In this document: positions 6,803 through 14,097 of the stretch, piece after piece
Layout of the letters: each line of letters begins with the position of its first letter
How positions within the stretch are numbered: position 1 is the stretch's first letter
Source of the DNA: CAYVCP01 sp964450565
Lineage (GTDB): Bacteria > Patescibacteriota > Minisyncoccia > Minisyncoccales > CG1-02-41-26
Reading direction: 5' to 3'
Assembly (NCBI GenBank): GCA_964450565.1
Contig: CAYVCP010000003.1
Location: 1-30,423, forward strand
Length of the DNA: 30,423 bases
The notes under the pieces: generated by a model
Databases searched by the model: none
Told to the model about the DNA's origin: nothing
What the model saw: the letters and a program-made list of their open reading frames with translations, nothing else
Program-made: the position numbers and the translations under genes

Positions 6803-8532
6803 ACTTGTTCTATCTCTTTATTTAACACGCTAAATGCTTCTGTGTCTTCTTCTTTTATCATCTTCATTTTAGACAACTTATCTTTTAAAGAATTAGGAAG
6901 AATCTCTGAGATTTGTTTTCCATTCTTAATTGAAACATTTCCTTTGTCAAAAACATTCATCATAGCTTTAATCATTTGATACTGTTTGTTTAAAGAAGTA
7001 TAAGTGTCTATTTCTAAAAAAGCATTTTGATGTAAAAAGTCTTCTCTAATAATACGAGCCACCTCTAAAAGAAACTGGTCTGCTAAAGAAAGAGATTCAA
7101 CGCCCACTAATCTTACGATCTCTTCTAATTCTGCTTCTTTCTGTAATATGCTCATTGCTTTTTTCTTTAAATCATTAAATCCCTCTCCTGCTTTTTCATT
7201 AAAAAAATCTTTTAAATTCTCATCATATAAAGAATAAGAACTCAACCAGTTAATAGCTGGAAAATGTCTTTTATAAGCTAAAGCAGAATCCAAAGCCCAA
7301 AAAACTTTAGTAACTCTTAGGGTATTCTGGGTAACAGGTTCTGATAAATCACCCCCCGGAGGTGAAACAGCGCCAACTATTGTAAGAAAACCCTGTCTTT
7401 CATCAGCGCCTTGACATATAACGCTTCCTGCTCTTTCGTAAAAAGCTGCTGTTCTTGATCCTAGATAAGCAGGATATCCCTCGTCACCTGGCATTTCTTC
7501 TAATCTACCAGAAATCTCTCTCAGAGCTTCAGCCCACCTTGAGGTAGAATCAGCTAAGATGGCTACAGAATAGCCCATATCACGAAAATACTCTCCGATA
7601 GTAATGCCAGTATAAACAGAGGCCTCTCTGGCAGCTACGGGCATATTAGAAGTATTTGCTATTAAAACTGTTCTTTCCATTAAAGGTTTCCCTGTTTTTG
7701 GATCTTTTAATTCGGGAAATTCGTTTAATAAATCAGTCATTTCATTCCCTCTTTCGCCACAACCAACAAAAATCACAATATCAGCGTCTGACCATTTAGC
7801 ATATTGGTGTTGAATTACTGTTTTACCAGAACCAAATGGTCCTGGTACACAACCCGCCCCTCCCTTTGCTAAAGGAAAAAAGGTATCAATAACACGCTGT
7901 CCAGTAATCAGTGCTTTATCAGGAACTAATTTTTGCTTAATAGGACGCGCCTCTCTGATGGGCCATCTATGAGACATGGTAACTTTTTCTTTATCTATTT
8001 GAGCAATAGTTTCTGTAATATCATAATCTCCCTCCTTGACAATAGTTTCTAAAACTCCTTGTTTAATAAGAGAAGGAACCATAATTTTGTGAATTACAAG
8101 CCCTGTTTCTTCAACAGTTCCTAAAATATCACCAGCAACAACCTTGTCTCCTTGTTTCTTGAGTGGTTTAAAATGCCACTTCTTTTCTCTATCCAAGGCA
8201 TCACTCTCAATACCTCTTGATATAAAATTCCCTGATTTTTCCATCAATAGCTCTAATGGTCTTTGAATGCCATCATAAATTGATGAAATCAAGCCTGGTC
8301 CCAATTCAACGCTTAAAGATTCTCCTGTCAAATAAATTGATTCTCCAGGACCTATGCCAGATGTTTCTTCATAAACTTGAATAAATACTTCGTCTTGTTC
8401 TATTCTGATAACTTCTCCAATAATTTTCTCTTCTCCTACTCTAACAACTTCATACATTTTTGCTTCCTCCAAGCCAGTGCCAACGACCAAAGGACCCGAA
8501 ACTTTTGTTATTTTTCCTTTTATTTGTTCCAT
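6796..8532 (-). CDS. ntpA: V/A-type ATPase subunit A (catalytic)
   Basis: Catalytic subunit that hydrolyses or makes ATP in the A3B3 head on the cytoplasmic side of the membrane. 578 residues, normal for the family. Seen: beta-barrel N-terminus, the A-type bulge domain (about residues 115-190, including SHRWPIREARPIKQKL), Walker A GPFGSGKT at residues 231-238, the catalytic-Glu motif GCGERGNEM at 257-265, and ADSTSRWAEALREISGRLEE around residue 330. The start at ATG 8532-8530 is preceded only by A/T bases (no Shine-Dalgarno), 5 nt after the stop of the F-subunit gene. Confidence 0.99.
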   Translation of the reverse strand: MEQIKGKITKVSGPLVVGTGLEEAKMYEVVRVGEEKIIGEVIRIEQDEVFIQVYEETSGIGPGESIYLTGESLSVELGPGLISSIYDGIQRPLELLMEKSGNFISRGIESDALDREKKWHFKPLKKQGDKVVAGDILGTVEETGLVIHKIMVPSLIKQGVLETIVKEGDYDITETIAQIDKEKVTMSHRWPIREARPIKQKLVPDKALITGQRVIDTFFPLAKGGAGCVPGPFGSGKTVIQHQYAKWSDADIVIFVGCGERGNEMTDLLNEFPELKDPKTGKPLMERTVLIANTSNMPVAAREASVYTGITIGEYFRDMGYSVAILADSTSRWAEALREISGRLEEMPGDEGYPAYLGSRTAAFYERAGSVICQGADERQGFLTIVGAVSPPGGDLSEPVTQNTLRVTKVFWALDSALAYKRHFPAINWLSSYSLYDENLKDFFNEKAGEGFNDLKKKAMSILQKEAELEEIVRLVGVESLSLADQFLLEVARIIREDFLHQNAFLEIDTYTSLNKQYQMIKAMMNVFDKGNVSIKNGKQISEILPNSLKDKLSKMKMIKEEDTEAFSVLNKEIEQVC

Positions 8533-8537
8533 ATTTT

Positions 8538-8813
8538 TTAAATATTTATCATATCGCTTCCCAAAGCTCTCTCTAAAATTAACTTTAAATCGCTTTTTTT
8601 AGAAGAGGGCTTTAGGCCGGGTACTGTTAAAACTGCTGGCATTGTCCTTTTGAACAAAAAATCAACCTTTTGTTTGTCAATGTCTTCTGTAATAAACAAT
8701 ACAGCAAAATCATCTAAATTAATTTTATCCAAATCATCAACAGAAAAAGCCTCTAACCCGAGAGCTTTAAACCCTAACACTGACTTTTTTTCACCAATAA
8801 TGCCTATTTTCAT
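8538..8813 (-). CDS. ntpG: V/A-type ATPase subunit F (NtpG-type, rotor stalk)
   Basis: Small Rossmann-like stalk subunit that binds subunit D in the rotor. 91 residues. Seen: N-terminal MKIGIIGEKKSVLGFKALGL and the central FAVLFITEDI, both typical of the family. It lies between the C and A subunit genes, overlapping the C gene by 4 nt (ATGA), exactly where NtpG stands in the Enterococcus hirae order. It is named F in the general V/A nomenclature. Confidence 0.9.
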   Translation of the reverse strand: MKIGIIGEKKSVLGFKALGLEAFSVDDLDKINLDDFAVLFITEDIDKQKVDFLFKRTMPAVLTVPGLKPSSKKSDLKLILERALGSDMINI

Positions 8814-9709
8814 ATAGGAAGTAAATTATTTTCTATCTCTGAAATTGAAATATTATGCTCTTTGCCAAATAGAATTAATTTAATATTGTTATGAGCATTA
8901 ATTTTTCTCTGAAAAAAACTGAGTATTTTTTCCATCCCAAAACCTATTTCTCTTTCTTTTGTAAAAATATTATCCGAAAGAAAAGACTGCAAAGCTTTAT
9001 CTATTTCGACTTCTCCTTTTTTATGTTCTAAAAGATGAGAAAGTTCAAAAATCTCTAAAAATTTACTTAAATTCTGTTCTATCTCGCCCTCTTGATGACC
9101 AACTAATTTTTCTAATTCTTTTTTCTTCAATGATCCTCCTTCAATAAACCCATTGCCCTTTATTAAACTTTTTATATTTGCAACATCAATTTCTGTTTTA
9201 ACAAATTTAACTAAAGATTTATTTAGCTTCTGAGCCAACAAAAGTTTTTGCTTGAAGAATGCTTTATCAACACCCCTTTCAATTTCTGCAGAAGAATCAT
9301 TCTTTAATATAATGTCTTCAATCATTGATGTTATATAAGGATTAAGTTCTATATTCTCTCCCCTTACCTTTCTTTGGATTCTTTCTTTTGTTTCTATAGC
9401 AGGAAAGCTTAAATTACTTTCTTTTAAAACTGCTTTAAGATTCAAAGCGTCAAACCTTAAAAAAAGATAGAAGAAAAGCTCTTCTTTCTCTTGTAATATT
9501 TTTTTTAACATATCCCTCAATCTCACTAAATCTTTTTCTATAATTACTTCTATATTCTTATCTTCTTGTATAATTTCTGATAAGTCTGTATCAAACAAAA
9601 CAGAAAAAGCAGCCTCTTTATCAGGAGCTTTGAGCATCCTCTCTTGATCTAACTCATCAAGAATCTTTTTTTCTTTTACGCTTATTACAGCTGAAGAAAA
9701 TTCAAGCAT
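8810..9709 (-). CDS. ntpC: V/A-type ATPase subunit C (d-type socket subunit)
   Basis: Subunit C joins the central stalk to the membrane c-ring. 299 residues, somewhat short of the usual 330-350. Sequence conservation in this family is low. Seen: an almost wholly helical, charged protein with the family-like stretch FVKTEIDVANIKSLIKGNG near residue 170, and a C-terminal region ending NNLLPI. The call rests on those features and on its place between subunits E and F. It overlaps the 3' end of the E gene by 8 nt. Confidence 0.88.
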   Translation of the reverse strand: MLEFSSAVISVKEKKILDELDQERMLKAPDKEAAFSVLFDTDLSEIIQEDKNIEVIIEKDLVRLRDMLKKILQEKEELFFYLFLRFDALNLKAVLKESNLSFPAIETKERIQRKVRGENIELNPYITSMIEDIILKNDSSAEIERGVDKAFFKQKLLLAQKLNKSLVKFVKTEIDVANIKSLIKGNGFIEGGSLKKKELEKLVGHQEGEIEQNLSKFLEIFELSHLLEHKKGEVEIDKALQSFLSDNIFTKEREIGFGMEKILSFFQRKINAHNNIKLILFGKEHNISISEIENNLLPI

Positions 9710-10241
9710 AGAAAAGAATATTTATTATTTCAGGATCTGTTTTTTCCTTTTGGCTCAAAAGCATTCTTGATATGGTTAAATCAATATCCATGTCTTTTGA
9801 TTTAAACACAAGACCTTTTTCTTTCAAGGTATCTGTTACTTTCATCCCAAATTTCTCTAAAAACTTAGCTGTTTTATTATCAGCAAATATATCACCTTTT
9901 AAACCTTTAAGAGGGGTTAAAAGTTTGGTTGCTAATTTTTTATATTCTTCATCCGAAAAATCATCAACTCTTTTTTTGGCTTTTTCATAAACATTTTCAA
10001 CTATTTTCTTTTTTTCTTCTTGCAATCGAAATCCGACCAAAGAACTTTTTTTCTGTTCCAATTCTTCAATTTCTTTGTCTATCTTTTCTTTAAAAAGAAT
10101 TGTCTCTTTTTCTATCTTCTCTTGTTTCTTTTTGGTAAACTCTTTTTCTAAGCTACTCTCTTCCTTTTCTTGTTCTATAACTATACGTTCAATCTCTTTC
10201 TTTGACTCTTTTTCAATGTTTTGTAAGATCTTATCCAACAT
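9702..10241 (-). CDS. ntpE: V/A-type ATPase subunit E (peripheral stalk)
   Basis: Peripheral-stalk subunit that pairs with subunit G/H and clamps the head to subunit I. 179 residues. Seen: a long N-terminal charged helix (residues 1-90, Glu/Lys rich; coiled coil) and a compact C-terminal part with KKLATKLLTPLKGLKGDIFA, as expected for the globular head-binding domain. The stalk helix is of low complexity, so the call depends largely on the operon position between K and C. It overlaps the 3' end of the K gene by 11 nt. Confidence 0.88.
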   Translation of the reverse strand: MLDKILQNIEKESKKEIERIVIEQEKEESSLEKEFTKKKQEKIEKETILFKEKIDKEIEELEQKKSSLVGFRLQEEKKKIVENVYEKAKKRVDDFSDEEYKKLATKLLTPLKGLKGDIFADNKTAKFLEKFGMKVTDTLKEKGLVFKSKDMDIDLTISRMLLSQKEKTDPEIINILFYA

Positions 10242-10704
10242 TTATTCCTTGAATTAAAAGGATAGTGGCTAAAAGACCCAACACAGCATAAGTTTCTACC
10301 ATAGCTGACATAATAACACCCTTACCAGATTCCTGAACTTGCTTAGTTACAATATTCATTCCAGAAATAGAAACTTTGCCCTGAAATATACCCGACAAAA
10401 GACCACCGATAGCTACTGGCAAGCAAGCCATACAGATAGCAAGACCTGCTCCCCAAGAAACCTCAACAGGGTCTCCTGACAAAAGACCTAGCTTTATGAT
10501 GACCCAAAAGGCTCCAATAAACCCATAAATACCCTGGGTTGATGGAAGGGCTTGTAAAAGTAAGACCTTTCCAAACTTTTCTGGTTCTTCAGAAACTACC
10601 CCCGAAGCTGCTTGTCCTGATTTACCAACACCGACAATAGAGCCGATACCAGCTAAACTGACGCTCAAGACAGCGCCTAACACTGCTAATACTAAACCTA
10701 TCAT
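10231..10704 (-). CDS. ntpK: V/A-type ATPase subunit K (c-ring proteolipid, Na+-type ligands)
   Basis: Four-helix (duplicated hairpin) proteolipid that forms the membrane rotor ring. 157 residues. Seen: two GxGxG-like hairpins (AGIGSIVGVGKSGQAASG at about residues 18-35; the second hairpin at about 85-157) and a carboxylate only in the second: VETYAVLGLL with E137. The block LPSTQGIYGF (T56, Q57, Y60), GIFQGK (Q108) and E137 matches the Na+-ligand set of Enterococcus hirae NtpK (T64, Q65, Q110, E139). The distance from Q108 to E137 is 29 residues, as in NtpK. Na+ rather than H+ coupling is therefore likely but inferred. Confidence 0.96.
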   Translation of the reverse strand: MIGLVLAVLGAVLSVSLAGIGSIVGVGKSGQAASGVVSEEPEKFGKVLLLQALPSTQGIYGFIGAFWVIIKLGLLSGDPVEVSWGAGLAICMACLPVAIGGLLSGIFQGKVSISGMNIVTKQVQESGKGVIMSAMVETYAVLGLLATILLIQGINVG

Positions 10705-10708
10705 ATAT

Positions 10709-12520
10709 TTATTTTATATATTTTAATTCCGACTTTAATGGTTTAAATCTCCTTCCCCCTCCCTCAAGGAATTTAGGGAAGAATTCTACAAATTGTAGTC
10801 TGCCTGAATGAATAAATCCGCTTAAGGCATTTATTCCTAAATTAAACATGTGCCCTCCTATTAATATCAATCCACCAACAACCCATCCCACATATGGAAT
10901 CAGTCCAGAAAAAAGGCCTGCTATCTGATTTACAATCAAAGCAATAACAGCAGTGGCTAGTCCTAGAGCCATCAATCTTGAATATGATAAAATATCTGAC
11001 ATTACTCCTATCAAACCCTGCAAAATCTTAACACTTCCCACTAACAGTTTCAAGTATACCTTAACTCCTTTTGATTCCGAAATCATCAGAAAAATACCAG
11101 AAATTAATAGTCCAACAAATCCAATATTTTTTAATAAAGAAAATTTAATAGATAGCATAGCTATAATACCGAAAATAAATACGAAAAGCCAAGCAATTCC
11201 ATTATAAAGCATTTCTTTGTTTTTATTCTTCTTGCCCGAAATGATTTTAACTATTTCAGCTAACATTAATTGCAAATATCCTAAAGCGAAAGCTAAACCC
11301 ATAAAAAGTAATGTGTCCTCTATTGGATCTATAAGTTTTAACCTAGAAAATGCTTTAATGCTTACCCCAAAATAACTACCAAAAATAATGCCAACTAAAA
11401 AAGTAGAAATACCTCCGTAAAACATTAATTTAATTAATTTGTTTCCCTTAAAAAGGAACATTCCTACTAAACAAAGTACGGCCAAAACTAATCCATATCC
11501 TGCATCTGTAATACAAATGCCAAAGAATAAAAAGAAAAAGAAAGAAAGATAAGGAGTAGGATCTATTTCTCCATTTTTAGGCAAGCCAAAAATTTCAGTA
11601 ACATATTCAAAGGGTCTAATAGTTGAATTATTTTCTAACATCACAGGTGGTTCCTCATTGGTAACACATTCTATTACGCAAGTGTCTTTTGGTAATTCTT
11701 TAATTAAACTCTTTTTATCTTTTTCAAAAGCCCAAAAAATAACATATCCTAACAAGCCATTTTCCCTGCTCTTTAGTTGAGCCTCTGTTTTTACTCTTTC
11801 TTGTTCTAAAACATCTCTATATACCTTATAATCTTCAATCTGCTGAGCTTTTGATTGAATATCAATAATTAATTCTTTCTCTTTTTTTTGTATTTCTTTT
11901 AATTCTCTATCAAACAATGCTTTTTGAGCTTTTACTGGTAAAGAAAAATTATAATCTACTTTTTCTCCAAAAATCTTTTCTTTAATATTCTTATCAGAAG
12001 CAATTACTAAAAAACGTTTTAAAGAAAGTTTTCTTTGAAAAAAACCTTCCTCTTTAGATAAAGAAAGAAATTCTTCTTCTTTAGAAGTAGGGATATCTAA
12101 AACAAAAGAAATAGTTTTCTCTGTTTCTTTTGGAATAAAATCAAGATTACCGAAAAGACTTAATTCTTCTTTTTTCTCTTCTATCTCTTTTCTTTTTTTC
12201 CTTAAAACTTCTTGTTCTCTTTCAATTTCAACAATCCCTACTATCTTTGCTTGGTTTAAATTCGTGTCTCTTTGCTTTAGCTTTTCTGTCTTTAGCTTTT
12301 GTAAAAAAGAGAGTTTTTTTGTAAAAGGTTTTAAAAAAGTAAGGACAAAATCAGTTGAAGAAATTAGATATTCTTGATTCTGTAATTTCTTTTCAAGATC
12401 TTCTTTTGCTTCTTCTTTCTCTTCTAGCTCAAAACAACCAAACTTTTCAAATAAATTAAAAACTTTATTCTTATCCTTTTTATTAAAACTTAATATGTAT
12501 TTTTTAGCTGAAATTAACAT
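10709..12520 (-). CDS. ntpI: V/A-type ATPase subunit I (a-subunit, ion channel and stator)
   Basis: Membrane stator subunit with the ion half-channels. 603 residues. Seen: a cytoplasmic N-terminal half (residues 1-330) with long charged coiled coils, then a C-terminal membrane half with about seven or eight hydrophobic segments from PYLSFFFFLFFGICITDAGYG onward. The family block includes SDILSYSRLMALGLATAVIA around residue 510 with the essential Arg, and GGHMFNLGINALSGFIHSGRLQFVEFF near the C-terminus. The start ATG 12520-12518 has no Shine-Dalgarno. A terminator-like hairpin lies in the 39-nt gap from the upstream gene. Confidence 0.97.
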   Translation of the reverse strand: MLISAKKYILSFNKKDKNKVFNLFEKFGCFELEEKEEAKEDLEKKLQNQEYLISSTDFVLTFLKPFTKKLSFLQKLKTEKLKQRDTNLNQAKIVGIVEIEREQEVLRKKRKEIEEKKEELSLFGNLDFIPKETEKTISFVLDIPTSKEEEFLSLSKEEGFFQRKLSLKRFLVIASDKNIKEKIFGEKVDYNFSLPVKAQKALFDRELKEIQKKEKELIIDIQSKAQQIEDYKVYRDVLEQERVKTEAQLKSRENGLLGYVIFWAFEKDKKSLIKELPKDTCVIECVTNEEPPVMLENNSTIRPFEYVTEIFGLPKNGEIDPTPYLSFFFFLFFGICITDAGYGLVLAVLCLVGMFLFKGNKLIKLMFYGGISTFLVGIIFGSYFGVSIKAFSRLKLIDPIEDTLLFMGLAFALGYLQLMLAEIVKIISGKKNKNKEMLYNGIAWLFVFIFGIIAMLSIKFSLLKNIGFVGLLISGIFLMISESKGVKVYLKLLVGSVKILQGLIGVMSDILSYSRLMALGLATAVIALIVNQIAGLFSGLIPYVGWVVGGLILIGGHMFNLGINALSGFIHSGRLQFVEFFPKFLEGGGRRFKPLKSELKYIK

Positions 12521-12523
12521 AAT

Positions 12524-12552
12524 AAAAAAGCCCGCTGTAAAATAGGGGGTTG
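12524..12552 (-). terminator. Terminator-like hairpin inside the ATPase operon (possible attenuator)
   Basis: Minus-strand RNA in the gap between the G/H and I genes: AACCCCCU, loop of about 7, AGCGGGCUU running into a U6 tract. The stem is imperfect (one C-C mismatch and one bulge). If it works it would lower expression of downstream genes relative to the first small subunit. Stability was judged by eye only. Confidence 0.4.
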
Positions 12553-12559
12553 TTTTTTG

Positions 12560-12865
12560 TTACTCGCGCAAAAGTTCTGCTGTGATAAAATCAACAGCTT
12601 TCTTTGAATTCTTTTCTTTTTTGTTTTCTAAATCTTTAAGCCCCTTTTCTAGTCTCAAGCGTTGTTCTTTTTCTATCTTTTCCATTCTCTCTTTTTTATA
12701 ATTTAAAAACTTTTCCTTTTCTTTTTCTGAAATAGAGACTTTTTGTAACTCTTTTTCTAACTGTTTTCTTTTCTCAATCAATAAAAAAGAGGCCCCTTTT
12801 TTCTTCTCTGTCACTTTTTCTTGTTCTTCTTTTTCTTTTTTTAAAATTTGATCTAACTCTTTCAT
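12560..12865 (-). CDS. ntpF: V/A-type ATPase subunit G/H (peripheral stalk coiled coil)
   Basis: A 101-residue, almost entirely charged helical protein (Lys/Glu heptads throughout) ending in a less charged segment, KKAVDFITAELLRE. This fits the G/H subunit that forms the right-handed coiled coil with subunit E in the peripheral stalk. Sequence alone could be any coiled coil; its place as first gene before I-K-E-C-G-A-B-D matches NtpF in Enterococcus hirae. The promoter at 12877-12904 puts the transcription start about 5 nt before its ATG, so translation should be near-leaderless. Confidence 0.8.
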   Translation of the reverse strand: MKELDQILKKEKEEQEKVTEKKKGASFLLIEKRKQLEKELQKVSISEKEKEKFLNYKKERMEKIEKEQRLRLEKGLKDLENKKEKNSKKAVDFITAELLRE

Positions 12866-12876
12866 AAATAGATTTT

Positions 12877-12904
12877 ATTATATATATATGAAAATAAAAG
12901 TCAA
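12877..12904 (-). promoter_or_regulatory. Promoter of the V/A-ATPase operon
   Basis: Minus strand: -35 TTGACT at 12904-12899, 16-nt spacer, perfect -10 TATAAT at 12882-12877. Eleven bases separate the -10 from the ATG at 12865, giving a leader of about 5 nt and no room for a Shine-Dalgarno. Confidence 0.7.
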
Positions 12905-12939
12905 ATCAAAATGGCAGTATATTTTTTGATATACTGCCA
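12905..12939 (-). terminator. Terminator of the M14-like gene
   Basis: The inverted repeat GGCAGTATAT - TTTTTG - ATATACTGCC is perfect over 10 bp (11 with the flanking T-A pair), at 12912-12939. It starts 6 nt after the stop codon of the M14-like gene and is followed on the minus strand by ATTTTGATTTG. It insulates that gene from the ATPase operon promoter just downstream. Confidence 0.7.
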
Positions 12940-12944
12940 AAAAT

Positions 12945-14024
12945 TCACTTTAACGAACCTATAATACTATGTAGAGCCCTTAACATGGTCTCTACAGTAG
13001 ATTCCATTGCATCCGCCTTTCTCTTTCCGGGACATTCTATAATAAATCCTGGAATTTTTTCTGTTAAATTAAAATATCCAGCAGGCACACCCATTGGAAG
13101 TCCTGTTTGCATTCCCTTGATATTACCTTTTGGAGTTTTCGTTACCTTGCTTTCATCAACAACACCGTTCTGCCACAAATCCCAGGCTTCCCCTGAGGCT
13201 TGGGGATTAGAAGTAGCAACTATATAGGGCTTTCCGTGGGTACAATGCTGAGAAATAAAAGCAGAAACTCTGCCTCTCTCATCAATACCGCTAACCCATT
13301 TCTTGATCATCTCTGCTTCAAAAACAGATGACCGATCAAAGGAACTTCCAATATTGCCGTTTGGAAAATTCTCAACCAGCCAATATTTTCCTCTCTTACC
13401 ATCCACGAAATAAACCCCTCCTCCTCCATATGGAGAAAATCTATCACCTGACAAGGGGTTAGCGTTTGGCATTATGTGGAAAACAAAATATTTTAGAAGC
13501 TCTTGCCACCGAGGATCCTCTATAACTAATCTAATAAAATTAGCATAGCTAACTGTTCCTCCTGGCTCTGATGGACCGTCCACTCCGCCTATTAAAACAA
13601 CATCATAAATGGGGTTATGGGAAAGATGTCTTAGCTCATAAGAAAAAAGAGAATAATGTTCTGGCAAAGACCTTCTTAATCCTTGCCTAAAGACACGATC
13701 CATAACAGACCATGCCTCTTGGTCGTTTTTCCCAGACAAAATAGGGTCAGCAACACCAATTACTGACTCCACCTTATCAAAGGGTTGGACAATACTTAGC
13801 AAAAAACCTCTTTCATCAAAGGTTCTTTCCTTGGTCTCACCTGTTTGCATATCACGCAAACCTATACTTACTTCTCCGAAAGTATAGGTTCCCAGATTAA
13901 CTTCCTTTAAGTAATTTGGATAATCATGACACATCTTTTCACAGAGACGATGTCCGTTTAGCCAATCACCATCTTCATAGTAAGAAGAATTTCCTTCTTC
14001 TATAAAACTCAAGGTATCCCACAT
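12945..14024 (-). CDS. M14 zinc-carboxypeptidase-like protein with an altered metal site
   Basis: A 359-residue soluble protein tentatively placed in the M14 peptidase / AstE-AspA fold. Seen (numbering from the chosen start): VVLIGGVDGPSEPGG around residues 142-156, where M14 enzymes have GGxHGxE; PNANPLSGDRFSPYGGGG; FPNGNIGSSFDRSS, which recalls the DLNR motif; FISQHCTHGKPYIV with H260 where the third zinc ligand lies; and IPGFIIECPG with E330 as a candidate catalytic Glu. The first ligand His is replaced by Asp149. The start is ATG 14024-14022, not an in-frame ATG 9 codons upstream, because a good Shine-Dalgarno (AGAGGAGT, 7 nt spacing) precedes it. G+C is about 40-48%, above the neighbours. 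It has its own promoter and terminator. Family assignment is from motif order only. Confidence 0.6.
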   Translation of the reverse strand: MWDTLSFIEEGNSSYYEDGDWLNGHRLCEKMCHDYPNYLKEVNLGTYTFGEVSIGLRDMQTGETKERTFDERGFLLSIVQPFDKVESVIGVADPILSGKNDQEAWSVMDRVFRQGLRRSLPEHYSLFSYELRHLSHNPIYDVVLIGGVDGPSEPGGTVSYANFIRLVIEDPRWQELLKYFVFHIMPNANPLSGDRFSPYGGGGVYFVDGKRGKYWLVENFPNGNIGSSFDRSSVFEAEMIKKWVSGIDERGRVSAFISQHCTHGKPYIVATSNPQASGEAWDLWQNGVVDESKVTKTPKGNIKGMQTGLPMGVPAGYFNLTEKIPGFIIECPGKRKADAMESTVETMLRALHSIIGSLK

Positions 14025-14031
14025 AATCAAA

Positions 14032-14039
14032 CTCCTCTC
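14032..14039 (-). promoter_or_regulatory. Shine-Dalgarno that fixes the M14-like start
   Basis: The minus strand reads AGAGGAGT, with GAGGAG 7 nt before ATG 14024-14022. Such sites are rare in this window. It lies downstream of the alternative ATG at 14051, so the internal ATG is preferred. Confidence 0.75.
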
Positions 14040-14068
14040 ATAGAATTGCATATACCGAAAACAAGCCG

Positions 14069-14097
14069 TTTATACAACTAAAATCATAAAAAGTCAA
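14069..14097 (-). promoter_or_regulatory. Promoter of the M14-like gene
   Basis: Minus strand: -35 TTGACT at 14097-14092, 17-nt spacer, -10 TATAAA at 14074-14069. The -35 overlaps the stop codon of the upstream nuclease gene. Predicted start near 14062 with an approximately 38-nt leader that includes the Shine-Dalgarno. Confidence 0.6.
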
